Positions 23,427 to 33,826 of a stretch of DNA of 64,000 nucleotides are shown piece by piece (position 1 is the first letter of the stretch; each line of letters begins with the position of its first letter). Under the pieces are notes generated by a model. The model ran no database searches, was not told where the DNA came from, and saw only the letters and a program-made list of their open reading frames with translations. Source of the DNA: Candidatus Altimarinota bacterium (GTDB lineage Bacteria; Patescibacteriota; Gracilibacteria; BD1-5; UBA6164); NCBI GenBank assembly GCA_020629795.1, contig JAHDCR010000001.1, forward strand, positions 1 through 64,000, written 5' to 3'. The translations under genes and the position numbers were made by a program.

Positions 23427-24425
23427 TTATCTTATGTTAAGTGTATTTTGGAGTGAACTGCTAGAGTCTATGAGAGTATCTGATTCCTGGGTATTAAGTG
23501 TTGAATCAATCGTCGTAGAGCTCTCTAGCTGAGTTTCTTGATCAGTACTAATAGCATTCAGAAACTCAATCGTGCTCTCAGAGACATCATCTAGATCTCA
23601 ACTTCATTGTGCTTGTATATCTATAACAGTATCAAGTCATGAGTTTATTTCTGCTTCAATATTTGTTTCTATTTCAGAAACTGAATCAATGATTGTATCT
23701 ATCTCATTTTCTGTATCTCCTGATACATTTATTTCTACTTGTGAGCTTGAGTCTACATTTCCCTGATTATCATTTACAGACGACGATGTAGAGCTCTCAG
23801 TTTTTATTTGTGCATCTACAGATGATTGAGAGTTATATATTCCGATTAGACTTGAGAGACGAGTTTCTAAGATACTAGATGTTTTTAGCTCTGTAGTAAC
23901 GCTAGATTCACTTGAGGATTCTTGTTCCTGTAGTTTTTTATTTTCTTTTTGAAACACTTCGCTATGTGCCAAAATTTGCGCTGCGATCTGAGCATCTAAC
24001 TCAGAGTTCAGATTTCACTGTGCCTCGAGAGTATTTCTCTCTTCTATTCTTTCTTCGACCCTACTTATTTGTAACTCAGCTTCTGCCTCAGCTCAAAATG
24101 TAAAGGCACTTTGAATTTGTTCATTAATATTAACTTTAATTCCATAGAGCATATCTCATGGGAGAGATGATTCAGCAGCAAATGATGCTCCACCAGCAAA
24201 TAAAATTGAAATACCTGTAATAATTGTAACTAACATATTTTTCCTATTAGGATATAAATTTTGAGAAGTATTTTTTCACTCTCATCATGTAAGACGCACA
24301 GCACTATCAATTCTTACATTTTTTTCAAAAGAATGAATATCTTTTTCTATAGATTGCCAAAGTACAGCCTTTTTTTCAGGGTCTAAAGTGACTATTTTTT
24401 TAATTTTTTGAAACGGTTTATTCAT
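23427..24425 (-). CDS. DUF5667 domain protein, putative anti-sigma-type membrane protein
   Basis: 332 residues. The N-terminal ~65 residues are cytoplasmic and charged, then one membrane segment (LVTIITGISILFAGGASFAA) and directly after it the DUF5667 signature ESSLPGDMLYGIKVNINEQI followed by a helical stretch rich in Glu and Arg. The remaining ~200 residues are Ser/Thr/Glu/Gln-rich and low in complexity. DUF5667 proteins commonly sit next to ECF sigma factors; here the gene starts 10 bases after the sigma factor gene, so a role in holding or sensing for that sigma factor is plausible but inferred. Confidence 0.75.
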
Positions 24426-24435
24426 AATAATTTTA

Positions 24436-24948
24436 TTATATATCTGTAAAATGACTTTTTACTGTCTCTTTGAGCCTATGAAGTTTTACGGTTAGGACAT
24501 TTACATCCATATCGTATCTTTGGGCAATTTCTTTTGGAGAGAGTTCTTCTACATAGCGAAGTAAAAATATATCTTTACTCTCATCGTCTAGTCCTGCAAG
24601 TATATGGTAGACTTTTTCTACTTCGAGTTTTGCGTGGGTTATATCCTCCACCTTACTTCCCTGAGAAAATATGTCCCCAAAAGTTTCTATTTGCTCTTCG
24701 AGTGAAACAGGAGTGTTTTTTCGATAATAGTCTATAATCTTATTTGATACCATCCTATACAAATAAGATTTAGGATTTTCAATACTCTTTCCTTTTGTGA
24801 GTTCAACTCATAGCTTATAAAATGCATCTTGAATGATATCAAGTGCCTCATGCTCATTTGACTGCATTTTAAAATATGAAAACCTATAGAGAGCGTCTAT
24901 ATTTTCATCGTAAATTTCTTTTACTACTTTACTGACTTCTCCATTCAT
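24436..24948 (-). CDS. ECF-type RNA polymerase sigma factor
   Basis: 170 residues. Region 2 has the usual helix pattern (LYRFSYFKMQSNEHEALDII then QDAFYKL and NPKSYLYRMVSNKIIDYYRK); region 4 has DIFLLRYVEELSPKEIAQ followed by a helix-turn-helix ending LKETVKSHF. There is no region 1 or 3, as in ECF sigma factors. These direct RNA polymerase to stress or envelope regulons. It is followed by its likely partner DUF5667 gene and preceded 54 bases upstream by a secreted subtilase gene. Confidence 0.9.
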
Positions 24949-25002
24949 TATGACGTATAAAACAATAAATTCTTACATAAAAGTATATAGATTTTCAAAA
25001 TA

Positions 25003-26631
25003 CTAATATTTTTTCTCGATATATCAGATAATTATTTCAATAATTTCCCAGTGTTTTTTGTATTTTTCATTATATCTAATTCCCTGTGAGGCTGGTAAGA
25101 GCACTTGGAGTATTCCAGGTTTATCTCGCTCAAGAGCATCTAACTTATCATAGAGAGCTGCATTTTTATTTTCTTGTATTAGCTCTATTTCTTCCTGCTG
25201 CATATGTATAGTCTTGTTTGCTGTTGCTATTTCAGCTTCGAGATTTTTTAAATAGAGTGACGCATCAACACCGTGCCAGGTATTTTTAGATTTTTGTAAT
25301 GCTTGAAATACGACTTGTGAATCTTGTTTTCAAAACTTATTAAATCAAAGTGCAATAACTCACGTAACTATAGGAGCAGAGTACGAGGTTCCATCTAATA
25401 TATCATAGTTTCCATCTTTTGAAAGAGTCGTGATACGCTCACCATAAGCGTCTATATCACTACATACTCCATAGTTAGTCCAAACAGTTTTTGATCCATT
25501 ATCTGTCAGATCTGAAAAGAGTGAAAGCGCAGAAACTCAGATTATATCTGAAGTATTTATTTCGTTACATACGGGAGATATTTTAAACTCACTCGTATTT
25601 ATTCCTCGCGAAGTGAGTCATCAGTCTCCGTTACCTGCTGAAACTACTACAATTATATTATTTTCTTTCGCTTTTTGAATGGCATCTGTTACGAGAGCGT
25701 TATACGAAAACCACTTACCCGCAATACTCATGTTGATGATATCTGCTCCGTTATCTATCGCATAATTAATCGCGTCAACGATACCATCTTGCCCACATCC
25801 AGTACTATCACAGGCAATCAGAGACATCAGCTTTGCGTTATTGCTGACTCATGCTATTCAAATATTATTATTAGTGTTTGCTGCAATAATTCCTCACACA
25901 TTTGTACCATGACTTCCATTTGGGAGCATATCGTTTGAGTCGTCTAAAAAATTCCAAGCTAAATAATCATCAACATAGCCATTGTTATCATCATCAATAC
26001 CATTTCCTCTTATTTCCTGCGTGTTTACCCAGGTGTTTCCAATGAGATCTTCGTGCTGCAAGCTAATTCCATCATCAATTATGGCAACTACAGGTATATA
26101 CTTGGCTTCAACTGATTTTTTAGCCTGCATGATATTACTATCTTTTAGATAGTACTGAAAATCTGAGTATGGGTCATTTGAAATACTCTGATTATTTTTA
26201 ATCTCTATCCTATAGCCTTGCGTACATGCTCCTTTTCATGTTTTTACTGACATAGGACAAAACTTAAAACTCAGTGAATTTTCCTGAGATTCTAAGAGTG
26301 CATCTCTGATATTGTTAGATTGAAAATATAGAGTAGTCTTTGAGTTTCTTGTATCATACGTAGTAGATTCATATTCTGTTTCCCCTATTTCTACTATAAG
26401 TGATCCCTTATACTGAAATCATTCAAATCATTCCCCCTGTATTTTAAAGAGAGTTTCATCTCACAGTAAATATTTGAGTAAAACCTCTCTATTATTTGAA
26501 ATTACTTCATAGGTAAATCACTCAGTATTACTCTGAACAATACTAATATTGTCTATGCGAGTATCAGCAGCGTGTCACTGTCATAGTAAAATACATAAAA
26601 ATATAATTGGAAAAAAGAGTCGTAAAAACAT
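25003..26631 (-). CDS. Secreted subtilisin-like serine protease (S8)
   Basis: 542 residues. Signal peptide (FLRLFFPIIFLCILLGQGHA), a ~150-residue N-terminal domain, then the S8 core with the full triad: Asp186 in VAIIDDGI, His241 in NGSHGTNV and Ser416 in DGTSYSAP, plus the oxyanion-hole segment VVVSAGNGD. A Ca2+-site-like DDDNNG lies after the Asp motif. The C-terminal ~90 residues are a predicted coiled coil (EAEIATANKTIHMQQEEIEL). Likely acts on exported proteins at the cell surface. Probably an orphan gene or the first gene of an operon with the sigma factor downstream. Confidence 0.92.
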
Positions 26632-26722
26632 GTGAAATAAGTAATAATTAATTAATATAATTATATGAGAACTCTTGAGCTTCACAAGGTCAGATACTAA
26701 ACTTCACCTATTACACACATAT

Positions 26723-26754
26723 CAAAACAGCTTCTCTGTCGAGAAGCTGTTTTG
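26723..26754. terminator. Hairpin between zinc-ribbon gene and protease gene
   Basis: CAAAACAGCTTCTC (26723-26736) pairs with GAGAAGCTGTTTTG (26741-26754), 14 bp with a 4-base loop; stable in both orientations, with short T runs. Confidence 0.8.
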
Positions 26755-26809
26755 AATATTTTTGTATTTTGAAATTTTTAGTTACATAGTTATAACACAA
26801 TATATGAGT

Positions 26810-28171
26810 CTAGTCACATTCTTCCCAATTAATAGTTTCTATATTTACTCATAAAAGAAAACTTGCTTTTGCACTACATTCTGACGTTACGCTGAGTGTT
26901 TCCCAAATATTTTGAGGAAGCTCTAATTCATCCGTCTTTTCTCAATTTTTGTAAGTTACAGTAATAGTATATGTCTCTCTTCTTCAAGATTCTCGTTCAC
27001 TTCATAAGTCATAATTATTTCAAACAGGTTCAAATTTATGCCAATACGGTGGAGGATTGTCTTGATTATTTCAAGAAGTCGATAGGTTTCTATCGTGAGC
27101 CCAGTTATTTATATCAAAGTCTATATATTCGCAATATTCTTGATCGTAATATCTTGTTTTTGTTTCAGGAATACTGACACAACTTGTGCTGGTAGATGGT
27201 ACTTGCGAACAACTTACTCATCATCAAGAGGTCGCAGTACAACTTTGAGAATATGTGGTTTGAGTAGTGCATTCTTGTCTATAGTCAGTATAAATCTCTG
27301 ATTCAGGAGTTGTGTAACAATAGTCTGGGTTATGGTTATACTCTCGTGACGTTTCTCTGTAATATCTATTACGTTCCAAAAAATCATAAAAAGCATCTGT
27401 TTGATAAACACCCGCATCAATATCCTCAACCCAGTCAGAGTCTGAGATTCTTTGCACTGAATCAATTGCTATATTTCTACTCCACTCAAATCCATCTACA
27501 TGAATTACTACATTTTTCTCTTCTAATCCTTTATATGCTAAAAATCAAGCTAAAAGTGTAGCTCAAGCACCAGCTCACCAATACCATTTTGGATATTTCT
27601 CTTCCAAGACTCAAAGCAGTTGACTTCTATGTTTTTTTCAAACCGAAGCTAAAACTGGTGATATACTTGGAGAAGATTTTTTTAATGTTTTGGTAGTTCT
27701 TTCTCAATTTAAAGCTCTTCAGACTTTTCTGGCTTGTATTTGAGTCATAATTCTCATATTTCTATCTATCATAGCTCGAACTGCTCAAGCTGGAGTAGAT
27801 GCAGATGGTCAATCTTTCAATATATAATCATTATCTTCTCTTACATTAAGCTCATTACCACATGAATCACAGTTACAATTGATATTTCAAGAATTAAAAT
27901 CATCTCGAGTTAAGTTTCGATTATAGGAACTACAACTTGAACAAAACCATCACATCATTTCAAGAACTTTATACTTTATTTCATCATCATACACTTGTTG
28001 AAAATCTGAATCAGAAATTTTATTTACTTCTTGATCATCAAATGGATTCGCACAATTTAAACATCTTCCATCAGCAAAACTTGCATCAGTTCCGCAATGA
28101 CCACAATCCCATTTTAATACATACACTTTTTGAGATACCCCTCATCAGCTCGTTGTGTTGAATTGATTCAT
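26810..28171 (-). CDS. Zinc-ribbon membrane protein, unknown function
   Basis: 453 residues. The N-terminal cytoplasmic part has Cys pairs typical of zinc ribbons (WDCGHCG with CLNC; WFCSSC with CDSCG). A basic helical linker leads to one membrane segment (WYWGAGAGATLLAGFLAYKG), with TGA glycines. The region after it is rich in Tyr, Thr, Cys and Asn, with many aromatic residues and repeated Cys (CTTQTTYSQSC, CSQVPSTSTSC). I do not recognise a family. No neighbours in an operon; it ends just upstream of a hairpin. Confidence 0.65.
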
Positions 28172-28287
28172 ATACACATAATTCAATAAATATTATTATT
28201 GACTTTATATTTATTTATTGTAAAAAATCAAATCTAAATAAAGTCAAAGTTATCATTTTACAATGATGTCACTTTTTACCATCAAAA

Positions 28288-28311
28288 AAAACCACTAATT
28301 AAAGCAGTTTT
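28288..28311 (-). terminator. Putative terminator of the tRNA gene
   Basis: On the minus strand, AAAACTGCT can pair with AGTGGTTTT (two G-U pairs) and is followed by a run of T. It lies about 17 bases beyond the 3' CCA of the tRNA. Confidence 0.5.
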
Positions 28312-28327
28312 TATTTCAAAAATGTAT

Positions 28328-28406
28328 TGGAGCGGGGGACCAGGTTTGAACTGGCACACCCAAGGGTTGAAGCCTTAGTACACTCACTCTTTTATGTTAC
28401 CCCCGC
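28328..28406 (-). tRNA. tRNA-Gly (UCA), reads UGA as glycine
   Basis: 79 bases including an encoded CCA. Acceptor stem GCGGGGG/CCCCCGC is perfect. The T arm is GCCAG-TTCAAAC-CTGGT. The anticodon arm TAAGG-CTTCAAC-CCTTG has a 7-base loop with U33 and A37; the anticodon at 28370-28368 is UCA, which pairs with UGA. The variable loop is 5 bases, so this is not tRNA-Sec. Bacterial glycine identity elements G1-C72, C2-G71, U73 and C35 are present. The D arm is unusual: only a short ACA/UGU stem fits and the usual GG pair of the D loop is missing. This matches the reassigned UGA codon seen throughout the window. Confidence 0.93.
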
Positions 28407-28422
28407 AAAACAATGCTCCGAG

Positions 28423-28451
28423 AGTATATGAATTTGAGACAAAAGAGTCAA
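28423..28451 (-). promoter_or_regulatory. Promoter of tRNA-Gly(UCA)
   Basis: Minus strand: TTGACT (28451-28446), 17-base spacer, TATACT (28428-28423). This near-consensus sigma-70 promoter puts transcription start about 10 bases before the tRNA 5' end. Confidence 0.7.
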
Positions 28452-28517
28452 ATTTATTTTTTGCTTTTCATCAGTAATATCCTATATTTTATATATAATA
28501 TTTACAAGAAATTAGTT

Positions 28518-29261
28518 ATGGATTTTACTTTTGTTTACGAAGTCTTTCAAAGACTCTCAAATGAAATCACTTCAGCTCTTGAGTTATACGGAGTAAAGTG
28601 ATTGAAAGCACTCATGATACTGTTCATCGGGGCTATAATATCCTATGGTATTTACCGAGTGACTCTCTATATATTTTGGAAATTTTGAATAGTCGATGTC
28701 ATAAATAAACTTTGGGATTGATTCGAAGAAAACACTACCAAAATAGTAGATAAAACTCCAAATGATAATGAAGCAGCTCAGGAAATAGAAAAAGAAAAGA
28801 GGCTTGAAAACCCGAAAAAAGTGAGATATGATAAAATTACTGCAAAAGCATTCTCCTACTATGTATTTCTATTGTTTTTCAGATGGGCCATCACCGTTAT
28901 TGGGATCACAGAAGTAGAAAAATTTATGCAGGATCTCCTCGCGTATCTCCCTAATCTCTTTGTGGGTATCGTAATTGGATTCTTTGGTGTACGTTTTGCT
29001 AACTCTGTTCACGATATCATCTATCAAGCTCTCGAACTAACAAAAGATAAAACATCCAAAATTATCGCAATGGGAGCAAAAGTTATCATAATGTTTTTCA
29101 CACTTATGATTATGCTCAACTACATACAAATAGTAGATGAATTTATTATTAATGCTCTATTTTTAGGATTTATTACAACCCTCACGATAGCACTCTGACT
29201 TGCTTTTGGTATATGAGGAAAAGATATAGCGCAAGAAATACTCGAAAGCTTTAGAAAATAA
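28518..29261 (+). CDS. Membrane protein with conserved MscS-associated helices
   Basis: 247 residues with about five hydrophobic segments. The pattern around LPNLFVGIVIGFFGVRFANS and the later LGFITTLTIALGLAFGIGGKD resembles the conserved TM-helix repeats that flank small-conductance mechanosensitive channels (PF05552 type). The channel's own beta domain is absent. A charged loop (NDNEAAQEIEKEKRLENPKK) lies between helices. Start ATG 28518 chosen because it begins the amphipathic MDFTFVYEV; an upstream ATG at 28413 is in frame but lies in the promoter of the opposite tRNA gene. First gene of an operon with the rRNA methyltransferase. Confidence 0.6.
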
Positions 29262-29275
29262 TTAACGACTTTTAG

Positions 29276-30643
29276 ATGAAACAAGATTTCCTCGATTACA
29301 TACAAGACACTTTCAACTTTACACCTGAGGAAATGCAAGATTTTGAATCAGCGCTGAGTAAACCACTCAAAAAAACTCTCAGAGTTAATACCAATAAAAT
29401 TTCTGTAGAAGACTTTAAAGAGCTTGCTATAAAAAATAACTGGTTACTCACAGAAACTCCACTTTGAAACAATATGTTCTATATCGATAGAGAGGATACT
29501 TCCCTTGCTTTAGGACATACATTAGAGCACATATCATGACTTATATATATGCAAGAGCTTGCTGCGAGCTCTTCCCCATTTTACATGTCTGAAGATATTG
29601 TAGATGACTCTGAATATACTATACTAGATATGTCAGCCAGTCCAGGATGAAAAACAACTCAGCTCGCAGAGTACTATCCAAATTCTCTCATTATCGCAAA
29701 TGAGATTGATAAATCTCGAATGAGACAACTCCATGAAAATACAGACAGACTATGAGCACGTAACGTATATGTTACAAATTTTGATGGTCGACATTTTAAA
29801 AACTATCCGGAAGTTTTTGATAAAATACTCCTTGATGCTCCCTGCTCTGGAGAGTGAACGGCCTACAAGACAGATGACGCGCTGAAGTACTGGAATCTCA
29901 AAAATATTAAAAGAATTGCGAAACTCCAGTTTCAGCTTTTAGAATCAGCGTTTATAGCTCTCAAAGTTTGAGGTGAACTTGTATATTCTACTTGTACGCT
30001 CAATAGGCTCGAAAATGAGGATATTATAAATAAACTGACTGATAAATACTGAGATTATTTCCGAATTATTTCTCTCAGTGAAGATACCTCAAAACCACTC
30101 ATTAGAGCTTGGCCACACAAAAATAATACTGGCTGATTTTTTGTTATAAAACTCATTAAAAAACAGCCTGTAGAAGATATAAAGATTAAAACAGGATTTC
30201 AAAAAAATACGCAATGATTTGAAAAACTCTCAAATACAGCAGAAAAAACAGTACACAACTTTCTTGAAACTACTTTCTGACTCACACTTCCCGGGAAATT
30301 CTACACCTATAGAAATGAAGTGTATTACGGAGAGAAAAATATAGATTATTTTTGGGAGAACTTTTTCTTTTACAAAATGGGTATAAAAATTGGAAAACTT
30401 GAAGATGGTGTTTTTGAACCTAATTTTTATCTCGGAACTCATTTCGATATCTTTGAAGCAAATACAATACCAGTAAATCAGGAAGCAATACAAACACTCT
30501 ACTCTGGATGAGAGATAGAAATGGATTCTCAGTGGAGTGATGGATACTACCAAGTGTATTACGATGATATCCCTGCTGGCTGCGTTAAGATAAAATCTTG
30601 AGTCATGAAAAGTCTTATAGAATCAAGATTTATGAGAAAATAG
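29276..30643 (+). CDS. rRNA cytosine-C5 methyltransferase, RsmF/NOL1-NOP2-Sun family
   Basis: 455 residues. The catalytic domain has the SAM motif [26 protein letters not shown] with the release cysteine and [12 protein letters not shown] with the nucleophilic cysteine. The C-terminal ~150 residues (from about [16 protein letters not shown]) match the RsmF C-terminal region with its PUA-like end, so m5C1407 methylation of 16S rRNA is the likely reaction, though related members act on other positions. Begins 14 bases after the previous stop. Confidence 0.9.
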
Positions 30644-30701
30644 TAAACTTGAAATTTGAGGAAAAACCATACAATACCCTCGATTAAAACTGACTGAAAT
30701 T

Positions 30702-32057
30702 ATGCAATACAAAGTCTTTGGCTGTAAAGTCAACAAATACTATACAGATAGATGGCTCTGATCCGAATACCTCTCTGATAAAACAGGGACCTTTGTTGCG
30801 AGCTGCGTTGTGACTGACAGCGCAAAAAGAAAATGGGTTCGCTTCGTAAAGAAAGAAGTCGAAAACATATCAGGAAACGGGAAAATCTATATCTCATGAT
30901 GTGGAGCTTTTAAAGATGGGAAAGCCCAAGATGATTTTTTCAATATTTATCCTGACCTCGCTCCATATAAGGACAAAGTAGAGGTTCTCGATGAAGCACC
31001 TGCAGAAGATGCTGAGAAACAATCTCTCAGAGAAGATGAAAAAAAACAGTTACATGATGATTTTGTAAAAAGTTCAAATACAACAAAACCTAAAATCGAC
31101 CTCTCGAAATTCAAGGCAGCTCAAAAAACTCAAATTTACACACGAAAATACCTCCTTATACAAGGCTGATGTGATAGTTTTTGTACTTTTTGTCTTACAG
31201 TTCAAAAACGTGGAAGGCACTATTACAGAGCTGCTGAAGATATAATTGAAGAAATTCGTGAGTATGAAGCAACTGGATGAAAAGAAGTCGTTTTAACTGG
31301 AGTTAATCTTTCGGCTTGGGGACTCGATAATACGCATGACATTAAAAATTTTTCTAAGGATTTAGTTAAAAATTGAGTATCAGGATGAGGTTCAAAATTT
31401 GCCTCTCTCCTCAGAGAAATACTCGATAACACCTCAATACCAAGACTCAGAATTTCCTCTCTCTGACCTGAATTTATTGATGATGATGTTATAAAAATAC
31501 TCTGAGAAGAGCGAATATATCCTCATTTTCACTTTTCTATCCAATCAGGATCTACTAACACCCTCAAGTCTATGGCTCGACACTATGACTGAGATTTCAT
31601 GAAAAAACTGCTAGATAAAACTCGAAATATTACCAGAGAGGATGGAGTCGAGGTCTCAATTGGAGCAGATTTAATTGTAGGCTTTCCTGGAGAGAGCGAA
31701 GAAGATTTTATGGACACCTATAATCTCGTTAAAGATTGTAGAATCACAAAAGTACATGCTTTTCCTTTTTCAGCTCATACCATGGGTGAATCAGTACCTG
31801 CTGGAAAATTTAAAAACCAAATTTCAGATACTATTAAAAAAGACCGAATGAATCGACTTATGGCTCTATGAGACGCTGTGAGAGAAGAGTTTAAAAATGC
31901 TCAAAAGTGAAAAACTCTCAAAGTTCTTGTTGAGAAATCATCGTGAAATACCTGGTCAGGTTGGAGTGAAAACTATATAGAGTGCGATGAATCTAACTTT
32001 GAAATCATTGCCTGAAAAATAGAGAGAAACAGTATTTTAGTCTGAAAATATAAATAA
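30702..32057 (+). CDS. mtaB: tRNA N6-threonylcarbamoyladenosine methylthiotransferase MtaB
   Basis: 451 residues, the methylthiotransferase layout. The N-terminal UPF0004 domain carries the cluster cysteines (FGCKVN, ASCVVTDSAKRK, SGCGAF) and the radical SAM domain has CDSFCTFC. VVLTGVNL and IGADLIVGFPGESEEDF are typical of the family, and a TRAM-like end follows. MtaB adds a 2-methylthio group to t6A37 in ANN-decoding tRNAs; SCVVTDSAKRK resembles the MtaB pattern CxVTxxA better than MiaB or RimO. A ~40-residue charged insertion lies before the radical SAM domain. Confidence 0.88.
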
Positions 32058-32058
32058 A

Positions 32059-32493
32059 ATGCTTCGTTATATATTACTCATAATCTGACTCATTTCTCTA
32101 GACACCATTACTAAATACTGGACTGAAAATATTTTAAGTAGTACTATTACTCTGATTCCTGGATTTCTATCACTTGAGTATGCGAAGAATATATGAATCG
32201 CTTTTTCAGTGCCTCTCACATGATGAGCATTAAAAATCGTGACTGTGATTTTGATTTTTGGGATATTTACCTATTATTGGAAGCAGGAAAAAAGTAAAAA
32301 CTCTACTCTTTTAGATGTTTCATATAGTCTCATATTTGCTGGGGCTATCTGAAATGCTTGGGAGAGAATATTTAAAGGATATGTAACCGATATGATATCT
32401 GTGGAGTACTTTGCTATTTTTAATCTTGCAGATAGTTATATAAGCCTCTGAGCTTTGGGGATAATATATTACTATTATAGATATAATTCTTAA
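32059..32493 (+). CDS. lspA: Lipoprotein signal peptidase LspA
   Basis: 144 residues with four membrane helices. Recognisable are SLDTITKYW, the NIGIAFS motif (N-x-G-x-A-F), AGAIGNAWERI, VTDMI with one catalytic Asp, and FNLADSYI with the other. LspA cleaves signal peptides of diacylglyceryl-modified prolipoproteins, and the window encodes at least two lipoproteins. The usual GNxxDR is GNAWER here, so the arginine partner is Glu rather than Asp. It starts one base after the mtaB stop, probably translationally coupled. Confidence 0.92.
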
Positions 32494-32502
32494 ATAACGA
32501 CT

Positions 32503-33252
32503 ATGTCATTTGGACCAAAAAAAATCTCTCTTAGCGATATAGGTATAAATGCTCTTTGATGAATGATTGCTGGTTTTATTGGGAGTATTATTATACTCAT
32601 CATAGTGTTCGCAACATCAAGTATTATAAGTATTCCTGGACAATTTGAACAGTCACAGCTCTCAGGAGCTACAAATGGTATATTCCCTTTTGTTCTTTCT
32701 TTTATAACATTTATAGCCACCCTTATTACATTGATTTTAACTAGTGTCATACTCCATATGACTTCACCTGAAAGATACAAAAAAAATACTGCAACCTATG
32801 CGCAACTTGGTTTTTTCGGGATACTTACCTATCTTCTTATGACTCCTGTTTATATTTATACTGGACTTATAAGTTATGACAATATTATGATAATATTTAT
32901 GATTCATTGTAGTGTCCTCGCATTTTGAAGCTCTCTTATTCTCGAGCTATTAAATAACTATAGATATATTCTTACTGGTTTTTATGGAAGTTTTATTGGA
33001 TTATTTTTTACTACAATCTTAACTATTATGTTATTTGGAGCTTTTGACAGTTGATATGCAAAACTGCTCTCTATGCTGATAATGTTACCCCTGATTAATA
33101 CGAGTCTTATATTTTTCAAAGGTTTATTTGAATTCTTATATTTCCATTATAATAGAATCACAAACTTAGATGGACTCTGAGATATTTTTTACCAAATAGA
33201 GCAAGAAGATAAAGAATTGCTCCGCGAAGAAGAAGCAAAGAATAACTTATAA
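32503..33252 (+). CDS. Polytopic membrane protein, unknown family
   Basis: 249 residues with about seven hydrophobic segments (for example MIAGFIGSIIILIIVFA, FPFVLSFITFIATLITLIL) and a charged cytoplasmic end (QEDKELLREEEAKNNL). I do not recognise it. It sits between lspA and the AMMECR1 gene with gaps of about 9 bases on each side, so it belongs to that operon. Confidence 0.7.
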
Positions 33253-33261
33253 AATATACAT

Positions 33262-33792
33262 ATGAAAGAAATAGTATCACAAATCTTGACCCAGTATTTT
33301 TCAAAAATGCGAGAACCTAAAATAGAAGAACTAAACTTAGATGAAAAATATTTAAATATCACTGGATGTTGTTTTGTTACACTGTATGTTAATTGAGAAG
33401 TAAGAGGTTCTGCTGGAAATATCAAAGAGATTCAGCAGAATATAGCTCTCGAGCTTATTTCAAATACCATGCAAGCACTTACATGAGATAAGAGATTTAC
33501 CCCCCTCACCTTGACAGAATCAGAAAAAATACAGTTTAGAATAGACCTCATATCACATAGAGACATGATATCACTCAAAGATATTTCAGCATGTGACCCT
33601 ACAAAAAATGGTCTTATAGCAATACATCGAGATTATGAAAAACTGGCTGTAATACTTCCAAATATTTCACCAAAACTTATGACTTGAGATGATCTTATTC
33701 CTGTGATATCTCAAAAATTAAAGGATAAAAAAATAGAAGATAAAAATTATATCTTTTATAAAATAGAAACTACTGTTGAAACAAATTTTTAA
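33262..33792 (+). CDS. AMMECR1 domain protein
   Basis: 176 residues. The diagnostic segment GCCFVTLYVNGEVRGSAGN is close to the AMMECR1 pattern G-C-F-V-T-L-x-x-x-G-x-L-R-G-C-x-G, and LISHRDMISLKDI fits the later part. The family is found in all domains of life with an unclear biochemical role; some members occur with radical SAM AmmeMemoRadiSam proteins, but none is adjacent here. The Cys of RGC is Ser (GSAGN). Last gene of the operon. Confidence 0.85.
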
Positions 33793-33794
33793 AT

Positions 33795-33820
33795 AAAAAA
33801 CTCCTCATGAGGAGTTTTTT
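33795..33820. terminator. Bidirectional terminator
   Basis: AAAAAACTCCTCA/TGAGGAGTTTTTT, a perfect palindrome between the AMMECR1 gene and the convergent pilin-like operon. Confidence 0.9.
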
Positions 33821-33826
33821 ATTTAA

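Noticed and set aside
28328-28406. The UCA tRNA as tRNA-Sec or tRNA-Trp (code 4)
   Set aside because: A 5-base variable loop and 7-bp acceptor exclude tRNA-Sec; U73 with C2-G71 is glycine-type rather than the G73 of tRNA-Trp; TGA falls on conserved glycines.
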